The notes under the pieces are model-generated. The model saw only the letters and a program-made list of their open reading frames with translations. It had not been told where the DNA came from and searched no databases. DNA of 64,000 bases, taken from contig CM007991.1 of the NCBI GenBank assembly GCA_002189035.1, positions 4,464,001-4,528,000 on the forward strand, written 5' to 3'. The stretch is from Utricularia gibba (Eukaryota > Streptophyta > Magnoliopsida > Lamiales > Lentibulariaceae). A program made the position numbers and the translations under genes. This document shows positions 36,026 to 47,878 of this stretch, one piece after another; position 1 is the stretch's first letter, and the number at the start of each line of letters is the position of its first letter.

Positions 36026-37254
36026 TTAGTCAATGCTTACCAAATAGAGTTGGAGTAAGTATAAAATTCATTATTTTATTTAAGGAGTGCTCTGTAAAAT
36101 TTTTAAAACTTATTTTTATTTTTCAGAAATAAAAATAGTTTTGTTCTAGAACATATTTAATTGTAAAAATTATGATTACAAAAGTTATTTTTGGAAAAGT
36201 AAGGAGTTGAGTACTTTTACTTTTTATTTTTACTTTTGAAAAGTAATTTTGAAAAGTAAAAATAGGGTTAAAAAAATTTTCAAAACAGTGCTTTAAAGGA
36301 TTAGAATGATGAACAAAGTATATGAGATATATAGCATCTTCAAATGTAAGTTTAATTTAACATTTATAAATTAAATATTAAATAATTATTATAATTATTT
36401 AAATTATTGTATTAAAAATTAAAGTTTTTTGTACTTTAATAACTGCAAATCTAAAAATAATTCTACAATTTTACATGCATAATGTTAATAATCTTAAAAA
36501 TGAATATAATAATGAAGATAGTTCAGTCACAAACTGAAAATGTCTTGGAGAAATGAGTATGGAGAGTTTTTTCAATAACTTTTTGTAGGGTGGGTAGTTT
36601 CTAATAAAGCCCCGGTTTGCCCCCGGCGCCTGCCTCATGACTCAAGACGCTTTGCTTACGCCATGACTTTCGGAAGTGGGACTCTCGACCCGAGGTTCAA
36701 GTGAACATATTTTTTTATTTTTTTTCTTGAGTTTAATGGACAAATGATCTTTTTTGTTAAACAAATTGGTGTGATGGTTTAATTTTAATTAATTAAATAA
36801 TTCTCGAAAGTCTAAAATCAAATCAGAAAAAAACTAGTACAGGGTTGTGTCATATGTGTGTGTGTAGGAGTGAAAATTAAGGAAAAATGATTTTTTTTAT
36901 ATTTATAATTGAACGAAATCCTTTTTTGAGGGAAAAAGAAAAGTAGGCCAACAACCGCGAGGGGGAGGATAAGAAGCTGACGCTGAGGTCCAAGTTCCTC
37001 TCCTCCACGGCAAGGCAGTGGGGAAAAACAATAATATTGCTTTCCTTTTCTGAAAATTGGATTAAACGAAAAAAAAAATCTCATCGGGCCGCAAACCATG
37101 AGTTTTATGTAACTTTTGAGTATTTTAGCTCCTCTTTTTTTGTAATATAAAGAGTAAAATCTACAGCGTCAAAATGCTGCTACCAGTTATTGGAAATCCC
37201 AAGGGGTGTGGTGTGGTCTCAGGTGTGCATCCAAGGAAACGCCGGGTGGGTTTC
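36026..37254. other. Intergenic with a GC-rich island; 3' flank of the WRKY gene
   Basis: Mostly AT-rich. Bases 36595-36710 form an isolated GC-rich stretch (gccccggtttgcccccggcg and beyond, ending cccgaggttcaagtg) that matches nothing else in the window. From about 36920 the sequence is mixed, and the WRKY 3' UTR probably lies at 37100-37254. Confidence 0.45.
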
Positions 37255-37785
37255 TTAGTAAGAATTGTAGATCTGCATCTGGCTGAGAATGTGCTCGAAG
37301 TTGTCACTTGATTTCTGAACCGGATGCGAATGCATTCCCTCGTACGTGGTCACCACCACCCCTTCGTCCTTGGACAGCCTCTGCACTTGCTTCTTCACAT
37401 TGCAACCCTGGTGCGTGCATCTGTAGTAGCTCCTGTAGAGATTGGGAAACCGGGTCGGGTCTTTCTCCATCCGCACTCAAAGATTAATCTAGAGCCAGCA
37501 AGGAGAGCTGAAATACCTGGGAAACTTGTTGTTCTTCACAGCCTTCTGGCCGTACTTCCTCCAACGGTAGCCGTCATCGAGTATGTCAACCTGGCTCCTT
37601 GTCTGAAAGGCATATCTGGGTCTTTTCTCTTTGTCCTTGTGCGTCTTCTCGGAGCCTTCTTTGCGGGTCGGGGCGTCGAAACCGGCGGAATCCATCTGGT
37701 TTCCGATGGGATTGTTCGTTGCCACGTCCATGAGTGGAAATTGAGGGAGCGAGGACGAGGACGCTTGGAAGTAATAATTCTCCAT
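37255..37785 (-). CDS. WRKY75: WRKY75-like group IIc transcription factor
   Basis: Exon 1 is 37785-37517 and exon 2 is 37432-37255, with an 84-nt intron from gtattt to ctacag. The product is 148 aa, about the length of Arabidopsis WRKY75. The WRKYGQK heptad is at residues 75-81 and the C2H2 zinc finger is C95, C100, H124, H126 (C-x4-C-x23-H-x-H). The R-type intron splits the domain just after NNKFPR, as usual in group IIc. [17 protein letters not shown] before the domain and [11 protein letters not shown] at the end are marks of the WRKY75/43/24/56 clade. Such proteins bind W-boxes (TTGAC) in the nucleus; WRKY75 is tied to phosphate starvation, root hairs and senescence. The start is the first ATG giving this family N-terminus; the frame upstream is leader. 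Confidence 0.95.
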
Positions 37786-37858
37786 TGCAGGAAACAGCGA
37801 AAAGGAAGAAAACGCGAGATCGTGTGCTGGGTAGTAAAACAACACACAACACCCAGAT

Positions 37859-37865
37859 TTTTATA
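37859..37865 (-). promoter_or_regulatory. Probable TATA box of the WRKY gene
   Basis: TATAAAA on the minus strand lies about 75 bp before the start codon, giving a leader of about 40-50 nt. TTGAC W-box cores lie further upstream: TTGACC at 38044-38049 on the plus strand and one on the minus strand at 38166-38170. These could allow WRKY autoregulation, which is an inference. Confidence 0.6.
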
Positions 37866-39805
37866 CGGATTCTGAACTCGGAAACAGTTGTTAGAGAAGT
37901 GAGATCAATGGAAATGGAGGGGTAGGATGGATGCTAAGGAGAATTTTCCATGGAAAGGTACAAAGAAAGTACAGGGATGCCATTAAATTCCATATCTAGA
38001 AGCCCAGCTGGTATTATTATTAAAATATGGACAAATCCGATACTTGACCATAATTAATTTAATCCAGATCTTACAACATTCTCATTTTCCATGGGCTCCA
38101 GTCTCCGGTCTCCTCAACTGTTCGTTCCTCCTCCCCCTCACTGTCCTCCCACTAACCCCAATCCCGTCAAAGAAAGCGGCTCCGAGTCCAGAGTTGGATT
38201 TTAATTTTTAAAGGATCAATAATTGTATTAACTAAGTTCAGCTCCGCTCCTCGATACGGGTTGTTGTAATTAATTCCGGGGGATCGGGTGGATTGGATTG
38301 GAGTGCAGTTCAGGGTTTGATAATTCACGGAGCCTAGGGATCTCCATGTAGGCAATAATAATTATTATCAGCAAGCCGAATCCTTAGATCTCCTGGGATG
38401 CATGCAGATGCAGTATCTAGGGAATCAAGATCCATTCTTTGAGAAATTCCACGCCTAATAAAAAAAAAAGAAAACAAATTTAACAAAATGACAATTTATA
38501 TTCCTCGTGCAGACGCGTATCGTGGACACCAAGTCAATCCCATTCGTACGCGTACGGCAGGGAAGACATGTCCATCGCTTCCGTGTCCACTCACTTTGTG
38601 TTGTGATTTTTCACTCATTGCTTACCTCTATAAACACGTTTGGTGGTGGATCGAGAATGATGAAGATGAATAAAACATGAGAGTTTTGGATGCCTGAATG
38701 GTTCTTATTCATTGTTATTTCACTATCAGACAAGGAGGCGCAAGGTTGGTTGCCCGTTTGTCTGGAAGCAATTTTCCTCTAAGCGCGTACGCAAAAGTGG
38801 GCCACACGTTGCAGCCTTCTTTGTCCAACGTTTCCTTCCTGCCCTTGATTTTCGTCTTCTCTTGGGAATCTGGGCCCTTCTAATTAGTAAACGAAATACG
38901 AATCTACATGTTTACATATTCTTTTTATTATGCTTCTTTTAAGTGGGGCCCACTACTTTCTTTGTAAGAATTAAATAAGAATTGATATATTTTTAATTTT
39001 TTTTACAAAATAAGAAATTATAAAATGATTAATATTTGAAATTTTAAAAAATATGAATGTATTTTTTTAAATAAATATCATATTTACCCATATTTTGAAT
39101 AATAATATTTTATAAAAAATTATATTATATATTATTTTAGTAGTGTAAATAGATTTATATTAAATTTATAATTTTAATTTATGGTATTTTAATAACTTAT
39201 TCAAATAAAAGAAAAATATCACGAAACATTAGCATTCATTTTTACAACATAATAATTGTTGTGAATTATAAAAATAGAAGTAATTTTCTAAATTTATATC
39301 CAAAATCAATTCTTAAAAAAGTTACATTTTAATAGAAATAAAGTAATTTTCAAAAATCATTTTTGAAAGAAGAGAATTCAGTATATATTCAGAAAATAAT
39401 AACAATTAAACCAAAATTGATTATTTGAGAAGAAAATTGTGTGTAAATAATTTCTTTCTCTGCCGTCTCTCCTCAGTCACTCTTCCAATTGAGTCAACGG
39501 ACCCCACAGCAAAAAAGAGTTGCTTTCACGAGATGCCGTTGGCGTGGGGAATTTGGAATGAGGGATATCAATTTTTGAGTAATACAGGTGCCCGAAAGTA
39601 AAACATCCATGATCTTCTCCGCCAGTCATCGAAAGCAGACATAATTCCGCGGGTAACGCAATTCGCTTCTTCTTGATTCTCTCACATCGATCAATCCATC
39701 CTCTTTTAGAGGTACAGCTCCATTTTTTAGTGTTTTTGTATTTGGTTGTCAGTCGATTTTTCCGACAGCCGCTAGAGCAGAACTACGGAAAAAGATAGCG
39801 GAAAG
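37866..39805. other. Divergent intergenic region between the WRKY and S1P lyase genes
   Basis: The two genes point away from each other, so both promoters lie here. The WRKY side (to about 38900) has mixed composition; 38950-39430 is AT-rich. The lyase leader probably begins between 39600 and 39750 (ttcttcttgattctctcac). The frames at 38488-38942 show no recognisable domain. Confidence 0.5.
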
Positions 39806-42800
39806 ATGGATGTGGATGCGCTGTTGTCATTGGGGCGGTTCAGGGCTTCTGTGAATTCATTTCTGTCGGAATACGAGCCGATCGTGTTGATACTGGTCCC
39901 GATATTCGCACTTTTTTCTGCGCGAATTGTTCATTCGATCATTGTCGCTTGCTCAGAGAGAGGGCCAATATCTGCTGTTTTGGAGGTCTGCATGTCTATC
40001 GCCAAGTACGATTCTCTATGTAGACTTTATCTACTCGACGTTGACCGCAATTGTCGCACTGATCCGTCGATTTGCTTGTGAAATATGCTTTAAGGCGGAT
40101 ACCTGGTGTACACGAGTACATTGATGCCCAGAAGCAAAAGGTGCGATCACATAGATTAGCGATGCGCTTTTGTTCGTTCCATGACTCTCCTACCATCCGT
40201 GAAGTTGTAGACTGAAAAGAGAGTTGGAGACATTGACATTGCCACCATCATCACATGTGTGCTTTATATTTAACACGCTGCACCACATGTTTCTTATTGA
40301 AATGCCACCAAATTTCTTGTTTTAAATATTGCACCTGGATCATGACCTCCTATGCCTCCAGGTCATAAACCAATTGCAGGGTGAAGGTAAATCAAAAAGA
40401 GAGGGTTGGATGACTGATTTGCAAAGCACAGGATTAGGAGTTCAGGTCATAAACAGAATGAAAGATGAGAAAATGAAGGATGCTGCATGGCAGGGCAGAT
40501 GTTCGGGTACAGTGTATGTTTCTTTTTAGTAAATGTTGATACACGTCTATTTCGGATACCTCCCATTTTGCAAGCAACTTTTCTACGTATTTTTTTTAAT
40601 GTAGGCCTGATGCAACAATTTCTTTCTGTTTACAGCTACATTGCAGGCAAGGAACACGAAGGCCACTTTTCGTTGATAAATGAGGCTTGCTCCATGTTAG
40701 TGTCATCTTTCCTGAAGTTCCTTTTTATTTTTAATTTTGACGAGCTCTTAGGAAAATTTTCCCCAAGAAATAAGGGAGATGGAACGGGTTTTACCTATGC
40801 TTGAGTTGTATGGACATAGATGTAGCAGATGATTTCTTATCTTTTGATTGGTATAGTTAGGTACTAGTGGCTTTGGTTCTATCTGTTAGTGTTTTTTCTA
40901 GACATTTCGGTGGCTTTTGGTGCTATTTTACACTACGGCTTCATGACTACTGTATTCTGGCTATAAGCCATTCTCGAATGGTTGAGATCTTGAAATCTTC
41001 ATTTTTGGCAGTTCTCATACACTGTTCCTTCATTCATTTTGGAAATCTTTTTTCAGGTTTGCCCATACTAATCCTCTGCATTTAGATGTTTTCCCGAGTG
41101 TTGTAAGATTTGAAGCTGAAGTTGTGGCAATGACAGCTTCACTTCTAGGAAGTAAGGAAAAAATTTCTGGAGGACAAATTTGTGGCAATATGACATCTGG
41201 TGGAACTGAAAGCATATTGATGGCTGTGAAAGCCTCACGTGAATACATGAGAGCTAGAAAGGGGATAACCAGGCCAGAAATGTTAGTAGTTTCTCTTCCT
41301 CTACTTTTTTCATCTTCGTAAATGTTACATAACTGGTTCAGGTACATAAGAACAGGATCATACCGGTCTCAGCTCATTCGGCATATGACAAGGCGGCACA
41401 CTATTTTAATGTCAAGTTGTGGCGGGTTCCAGTGGGACAAGATTTTCGAGCTGACATTAAACAAATTAAAAAGTACATCAACAAGAACACCATAATGGTT
41501 AGGCTTTTATGCACGTTTGCTGGATATCCTGTTTATATGATTTTTCTAATGAAATATGTGTTGGTTATTCCGCCTAATTTTTTTGAAGTTACCCTAACAT
41601 CGACCCTTTTACAGATTGTTGGATCTGCACCAGGCTTCCCGCATGGAATTATTGATCCAATTGAGGTATACAGCTCTGATTCACTATTTCATTTCTTCTG
41701 TTGCTAGCTCAGCTTGGATTGTGTAAGTCATGCTATTATTATTCTACATGTAGGAACTTGGCGCATTAGCTGCTACATTTGGGATTTGTTTGCATGTTGA
41801 TCTCTGCCTTGGTGGCTTTGTATTGCCCTTTGCTCGCATGCTTGGGTATGCCCTTCGTGATATGTTCCCTGTCGCCACATTTTTCTTGGAAGATATCCTT
41901 TTGCATGGTTTGTTTTTTAATCTGTGGCTACTGCTGCATGTACAAGATTTTTCTGTCATTCCGATTTTCTAAGACATAAATTTAGTGATGTCAGGATACT
42001 TGCAACAGTATAATTCGATTTTTCTCTCAAGATTATTTTTTTCACATCTTGTGTAGGTATCCTGTGCCACAATGTGATTTTACGATTCCAGGTGTTACAT
42101 CTGTGTCTGTGGATGTTCACAAGTATGGACTGGCTCCTAAAGGAACGAGTGTTGTCCTATACAGGAACCATGAATTGCGAAAGGTAAGGCTAAGGCTTGT
42201 TATGTCTTCTTATTACCTTCCTGTCAGAAAAGTTTATTGTGATACCTTTTGTCTAGGTTGGTTTCTATTATACTTAAAATAAATAAATGAATTTTTCATG
42301 GCCATAGGACCATCTGATGCATGCACATGGCCGTTAACATGGTAGAATAAGATGTGCTGTCTCAAATGTGCATGCAGCTCTTAGTGGAGTTCATAAATGA
42401 GCTCATTGCAACACAATATTCACTACTTATTCACCGACTCATGTATTTTTTTTATTTATTGACCACTCTGGAATCGCTCGGTAAAATGGATGGTATGCAG
42501 CACCAATTTGTTGCTGGTGAGTTCCAACTCCTGATGGAATCGAACATGCCTTCTGATATAGCCATGCAATCAGTGATTCCTTTTCACTTTGCTTGTGCAT
42601 TCAGTAACTGAGTGGACTGGTGGACTGTATGTATCACCAACCGTTGCTGGAAGCAGACCTGGAAGTCTTATTGCAGGGGCTTGGGCATCGATGATGTCTC
42701 TTGGGCTAGAAGGTGACTATTTTTTAGCCTCCCTTTTATTTATTTATATTTTTCTATATCAAATGATCTCTCTGTCGTTTTGATAACAGGCTATCTGGAG

Positions 42801-43461
42801 AACACAAGACAGGTGATGGAAGTTTCAAGGAAGATAGAAAGGGGGTATTTGCTAAATTAACCTCAAGTTTTGTTCCATTTTTTCACCTGGGGCCAATTCG
42901 TCCTTTTGATCTCTTTGTAGAATTCGTGAGATTCCAGAGCTTTTCATCATCGGAAAGCCTGACATGACAATTGTTGCTTTTGGGTCTGATTTGGTGGACA
43001 TATTCGAAGTAAATGACATTATGTCTTCAAAAAGCTGGCACTTGAACGCATTGCAGAGGCCAAACAGGTAACATCGGCTATAAAAATCCTATGGACACAA
43101 TCAAGGATATTAGTTAGCTGATTTCTTGATGGAACTTTTTTCCCACCTCGTGTTCCCGTTTTCTCAGCATTCACATCTGCGTGACACTGCAACATGTTCC
43201 TGTCGCTGATGAATTTCTGAGAGACTTGGAAGACTCTGTCCAGGCTGTGAGTGCATGATGCCTTACTTTCTTTCCTCTTGTGAGTGCATGTTCATCCTTC
43301 GAGATGTTCCAATTTGATGAATCTCACTGGCCTCTTAGGTTAAGGCAAATCCAGGCCCAGTCAAGGGAGGGCTGGCTCCAATATATGGTGCTGCGGGGCG
43401 GATGCCGGACCGAGCTGCTGTTCAAGACTTGCTGGTTGATTTCATGGATGGTTCATGCTAA
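39806..43461 (+). CDS. DPL1: Sphingosine-1-phosphate lyase, 15 exons
   Basis: Exons: 39806-40005, 40095-40140, 40362-40513, 40636-40695, 41057-41281, 41356-41497, 41615-41665, 41754-41845, 42057-42183, 42501-42516, 42605-42712, 42790-42844, 42921-43067, 43168-43246, 43339-43461. All introns are GT..AG and the phases close without a stop, giving 540 aa. The enzyme cleaves phosphorylated long-chain bases to a fatty aldehyde and phosphoethanolamine on the ER, using pyridoxal phosphate. Visible features are one N-terminal membrane segment (about 26-47), SGGTES-type [18 protein letters not shown] with D308 for the cofactor, and SVDVHKYG with K345 as the Schiff-base lysine. KGGLAPIYG lies near the end. 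Exon 10 is only 16 nt. The gene looks intact and ends in C-TAA. The start is the ATG giving the family N-terminus. Confidence 0.97.
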
Positions 43462-43796
43462 ATAATCCTGCGTGCTGCTGGATCGATCATCCCCAAATTC
43501 TTAACGATGTGGATTCCCATGGAAACATTCCGACCCTTTAGAGGATGATGTACTCCCTCGCGAGGGCATGCTCAAAGAGATTAGATGGTCGACGCCTACC
43601 TCCACTTTCATCGATATCACCAAAAAGCCTTTTAGTTCGGTTGGCTGCGTGAGATTTTAGCACGCATTCCGAATCCACGAATGCGAGTTAAGTTAAATAT
43701 CCCCATAATATCCGTTCCTCGCTAGCCCCATTCGTTGTGGCACTTAACCACCCACGTCCCGGGACCATTTTGGAACTTCCGCCGCCGGCTCCTCCA
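43462..43796. other. 3' flank of the S1P lyase gene
   Basis: Contains the lyase 3' UTR. The end of transcription cannot be placed because no clear near-upstream element and cleavage site stand out. Confidence 0.45.
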
Positions 43797-43979
43797 CTAC
43801 CTTTGCCGCAACACATGCATGAACACGCTCTTCATTTTCCGGCGGCGATTCAGCCCAGCATCATCGCTGCCCTCCGGCTCGTCATCTTTCCCAGAAGCCT
43901 CATTCTCCCTGCTGGCATTTCTAAGCGTCTCCTTGATACTACTCAGATGGTCCTCGAGTGCTTCAATGGCATGACCAAC
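43797..43979 (-). pseudogene. Orphan coding exon of an unrecognised protein
   Basis: A minus-strand frame of 60 codons ends at TAG (43797-43799). It reads VGHAIEALEDHLSSIKETLRN.., then SGKDDEPEGSDDAGLNRRRKMKS and a tail VLRQR. It has an amphipathic helix, an acidic linker and a basic tail, and is GC-richer than its left-hand AT-rich neighbour. An acceptor-like aacattaag precedes it. It looks like the last exon of a gene, but the DNA on its 5' side is AT-rich and non-coding. Most likely a truncated gene; I do not recognise the protein. Confidence 0.4.
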
Positions 43980-44986
43980 TTAATGTTAAAGTATTTTTGT
44001 TATAACATTAATAACAATTTTGTGATTAATTGTATTTTAATTATAACTGATTTAATGAATTGATATTTAACGATATTTATATTTTTTGAATTGATTTTAT
44101 TCAAATTATTCTAAATACAAAAAAATACAAAAAATTTTACTCAAAGAGCATTATTTTATGTTTTACATTTCAATTATACCTTAATATATTGGCCAAACTA
44201 CTTATTATATTTATTAATTTCAATTTAATAATTTGATCATAGGAACAAAATCATCACATATTCAAACTTTGATCACATATAATGTTTTTGAAATTTTTTG
44301 AATTTTTTTACTTCAATTGCCTTCGAGGCTACAAAGTAGGGATGATGACTTCATTGCGATGTTGACCCACTTATAGATATCACATTGTGAAATGAATGCC
44401 TAGCTCCTTAACTAGTTTCACATCATTCATCCTCTGTGTTCAAGTTATGTGGATAGTAAAAAAAATGTGATAGTACTTGAATTTATTGTCTTTCTCTCAT
44501 TCTTTCTAATCTTATAAGTCCTAATTTTGCTTCTCTTGTAGATGGTCTTCTTCTTGATCCATGAGCTTCAAAATCCATTATCCCATACATTCGAGTTGTC
44601 TTTTCACAACTAGCACGACATCATTCACTCATATGTTAGGATTTGGAGCCAATACAAATAGAGCATCATCCCGCATTAATTGGTCTCAAAGGGGGTTGGA
44701 ATTCACTATGGTAAGTAGTCACTAGAACCTTAACAGAATAAAATCTATCAATGAATTCTTGAGAATTTATAGAGAAACTATGATATGTTTGCATAACAAA
44801 AGAATAATTAATCATATTTTTAAAAAATAAACATAGTGATAAATGTTACCTATTGAGCATGGGAGTATGAAAATCTTACACTCTACTACAACCCACAACT
44901 ACATGTTTGATGCGAGATGTTGGTGAGGTGAACCTTGTTTTAATGACAAATGTCATCACCATCTCTCTGCTATACTCAACCATAAT
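43980..44986. other. Intergenic, nothing recognised
   Basis: AT-rich sequence with no gene or shared repeat. It ends at the ACTAT duplication in front of the next LTR piece. Confidence 0.5.
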
Positions 44987-44991
44987 ACTAT

Positions 44992-45386
44992 TGTTGTAGT
45001 CGAAAATCGGTATCCAGGAGGAGGCCGATTTTTGGGTTATGGGTGTGGCCGGACGCGTCGTACCCAGTTGTGGTTTTGATATTATATTTGGTTCGGTTAA
45101 CAGAAATGAAGATGGACAGGGATTTTTTACGTGGAAATGGAGAACGGAAAAAACCACGGAGTTTGTCGGAGCTCGCCGGAAAATATCTTCACTAAAGGGA
45201 GGTGGGGGAAAAATACAAGTTGGAGAACTTAGAGTCGAATCCCTTCTTCTTCAGGATTTCTATTATTTATAGGTGTGGTTGATCTAGCTGAATTCTGAAT
45301 TCTGTAGGTGTTAGCTGCTTTCTGCACCTGTCGTACATACTATGGTTCTATTTTTATGTAACTGCTGACTGCTCTGTCATTGTCGT
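44992..45386 (-). mobile_element. Family C LTR, 3' part (one half of a split copy)
   Basis: Begins on the plus strand with TGTTGTAGTCGAAAATC, the reverse complement of the family C 3' end, preceded by ACTAT (44987-44991). It matches copy 1 from about its position 147 to the end and stops exactly where family B sequence starts. The missing first 151 bp lie at 48397-48547 in the other direction. Its last bases before the B junction (sense ACGAC) repeat the ACGGC that ends the other half. Confidence 0.85.
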
Positions 45387-46622
45387 TGATAAACAGAAAA
45401 TTCAGCATATTGTTGCAATAAAAGCAAACTTCCGTATCAAATACATTTATAAGCCATAATCTACACAAAATACAAATTTAGAAAACTTGTATAGTGGATG
45501 TCGGGGTCGATCGCAAGGAGCTTGTGCTTGTCATGTATTTTAACAGATGCAGAATTCAAAGTAACGGTAAGTCTTAGTCTAAGCTCGAACCAACAGTGGC
45601 AAATAAGTTCGTTAAACAAGATCAGTAAACAATATAAGGTCTTAACACTACGGTAACAGGTACTGGTTCTAACTCAGAATAATACTAAGGTGACTTAAGG
45701 GTGTGCAGGTGATATGGTGCCAAAATCCCTAATTTAATCTACCATGTTCCTACACTCACAATTTCAAATAACCTAAGTCTACCTAGGTCATTCATCATAT
45801 TTTCAGTTAAGCTAGTCTCTCATATCATCACCAACGTTGCAATTAGATCTACCCGCATGCAAAGCATATAGAACTAGGTCTACCTGGTTCTACTGGTTCT
45901 ACCTCGGACTAACACCTACTACTCACGTCTTGATTTGTTGGTCTACCTCTAAATCAAGAATCTAAGTTGTAAAGCTACTTGTTCCCCTCCTTAAATCTAT
46001 CCATGGCTTGATAGAAATAAGAGCTAAGAAACAATGATGAATTTTATTAAGATTCCTAGACCTACACTACCATGCTTCATCTTAAGACACCTCTAGGGCT
46101 TTAACTACTCATATTTGGAAGGTAAAAAATAATGACATTAACGTAAAACAACGAAAATGTTAAGGACATCGTGCAGAAGTTGGGTGCAAAAGCCAAAAAA
46201 CATCAACAAACTAAAATAAAGCAGTAAAAGTTCTGGTTTCCCCTTTTGCGACTGTTCCTAGGCCGGAACAGTAGCGTTGAACTGGGTCTTGATCTTCTTC
46301 CTTCGTGCTGGAGGTTCTTCTCCAGAAAAATCGCCTTCCTTTCTCCTTCTCCTTCAGTATTCTTCGTGTTCGAGTTGGGGGAGAAACCCCCTCGTGTGTG
46401 TTCTGAAAAATTCTGGTTCCCCCTTTTGCGACTCTCTCTCCTCCCACTACCAAGGCAAGTACATTCTCTGACAAATCTACTATTTCTAGTCCTGACTTGC
46501 AGACTGCCGTCGTGATAGTGTACTCATTGCCCCCTGCAGCCTGGTGACTTGCACGAAATCAAGATTTTTACTTGATTCTTGGGTTACTGCTAGACTCCAA
46601 AATCGGGTTAGACATGGGGTGA
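45387..46622 (-). mobile_element. Family B LTR, all but its first part
   Basis: On the plus strand it starts TGATAAACAG, the reverse complement of the family B 3' end, and follows the family through tcggggtcgatcgcaagg, gttctacctcgg and ccggaacagt. It stops at gacatggggtga, where the other copies enter their palindrome. The missing 5' part is at 48548-48683. Short reading frames within it are LTR sequence, not genes. Confidence 0.82.
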
Positions 46623-46912
46623 TGGTTGTAATCTACCAAACGAATCGGTGCCTATAAGTATCTTATGAATTCTCCTTTAGATATATGGATATTATCACAC
46701 AATGTGGTATAAGGTAATCATCATTATTATTACACCACATAGTAAATGCCATTATGTCTTAACGAATAGGTAAGGGATCATAACAACAATCCATATTGTT
46801 AATAAATGGAGTGTTTTGTGAAACTTGACGGCTTGCTCCAACTACAATTGCGAAGGTTCATACTTCACCTTCATTGTTTTTGAATAGTTCGAAAGTTGGT
46901 TTTTGAATATTT

Positions 46913-47138
46913 CGCGCGCGCCCTCACGGCACGCCCAAGGGCAGCTGCGCGCTCCCGGTGCTGGCCTGCGGGCTCCCCATTCGACCCGTCTTGAAACACG
47001 GACCGAGGAGTCTGACATGCGTGCGAGTCAACGGGCGAGTAAACCCGTGAGGCACAAGGAAGCTGACTGGCGCGATCCCCCCCCCTCGACGGGGTGGGTG
47101 CAACGCCGACCGACCTCGATCTTCTGAGAAGGGTTCGA

Positions 47139-47182
<44 letters not shown>

Positions 47183-47275
47183 AGCAGGGCGAAGCCAGAG
47201 GAAACTCTGGTGGAGGCCCGCAGTGATACTGACGTGCAAATCGTTCGTCTGACTTGGGTATAGGGGCGAAAGAGT

Positions 47276-47331
<56 letters not shown>

Positions 47332-47384
47332 TCGATGCGCGAGTTCTATCGGGTAAAGCCAATGATTAGAGGCATCGGGGGCGC
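46913..47384 (+). rRNA. Fragment of 25S rRNA gene, not functional
   Basis: About 470 bp match the 5' third of plant 25S rRNA. Landmarks are cgtcttgaaacacgga, ggagtctgacatg, cgagtcaacgggcgagtaaa, gatcttctgagaagggttcg, gaaagatggtgaactatgcc, gacgtgcaaatcgttcg, gtagctggttccctccgaag and atgattagaggcatcggggg. It stops abruptly at both ends with no ITS, 5.8S or spacer around it. A few bases differ from the usual sequence (gcgaaagagtaatcg in place of gcgaaagactaatcg), which suggests drift. The minus-strand frames over it have no meaning. It is a piece of nuclear rDNA inserted in the intron side of a broken gene. Confidence 0.93.
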
Positions 47385-47467
47385 ACCAAAATTTCATTCA
47401 GAGAAAAATGATAGCACTTGGTTAGTGAAAAACCAGTGTAGCATAAATAAACTAATCAAGTTTTTAC

Positions 47468-47878
47468 CTGCAAGAGAAGAATAACTAGAAGGTACCTCCT
47501 GCAGATGAACATTTTGGATTTTGGATGATTTCTCGTCTAGTGATGATAATGCTGAATTGCTAGGTTGATTTCTGTTCATAGAAGAAAATGGAACGGTTGA
47601 TTCAGCTGAGCGAGAGTGTTGAGAAGCCTGAAGCTGGCCTTCGCTCATCTCCGTTTGTGGTCATGTTGGATGTTGTTGTTAGTTCGATGGTGGACCTACC
47701 GGCTTGTGCATTTCAGAATGTTGAGGATCATGGGGCTGAGAATAATGGTCTCCCTGGTTATTCTGATCTTGATTTCCCCCAGAAGGTAGCAAATGTGAAA
47801 AAGGGGGCTGACTCTCTGCAGTTGCTGCAGCAGCCCAAGATCTTGCTTTTGCTTCCCAGTCTTCCACATTATTGTTCG
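47468..47878 (-). pseudogene. Broken plant gene, exon X (Trp-Glu-Ala-Lys/Gln-rich)
   Basis: The exon lies between an acceptor (tgcgtacag) and a donor (cttgcag/gtaaaa) and is 411 nt, in phase. It reads NNVEDWEAKARSWAAAA.., SHLLPSGGNQDQNNQG, Gln/Pro/His-rich sequence, and EKSSKIQNVHLQEVPSSYSS. It carries an in-frame TAA (47679-47681) and TGA (47661-47663), so it cannot be translated through. The style (Gln/Pro-rich, WEAKARSW) fits an uncharacterised plant nuclear protein whose C-terminal exons lie on the other strand at 52223-53076. The opposite direction is explained by the inversion described in the findings. Confidence 0.6.

Noticed and set aside
37324-37925. Plus-strand frame of 183 codons opposite the WRKY gene
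   Set aside because: It is the complement of two WRKY exons and an intron and has no domain.
46697-46741. Short inverted repeat atgtggt..accacat after the split LTR
   Set aside because: The arms are short and imperfect, with no context suggesting a terminator or element end.
46871-47286. Long frames over the GC-rich segment at 46.9-47.3 kb
   Set aside because: The segment is 25S rRNA sequence; the frames are a composition effect.
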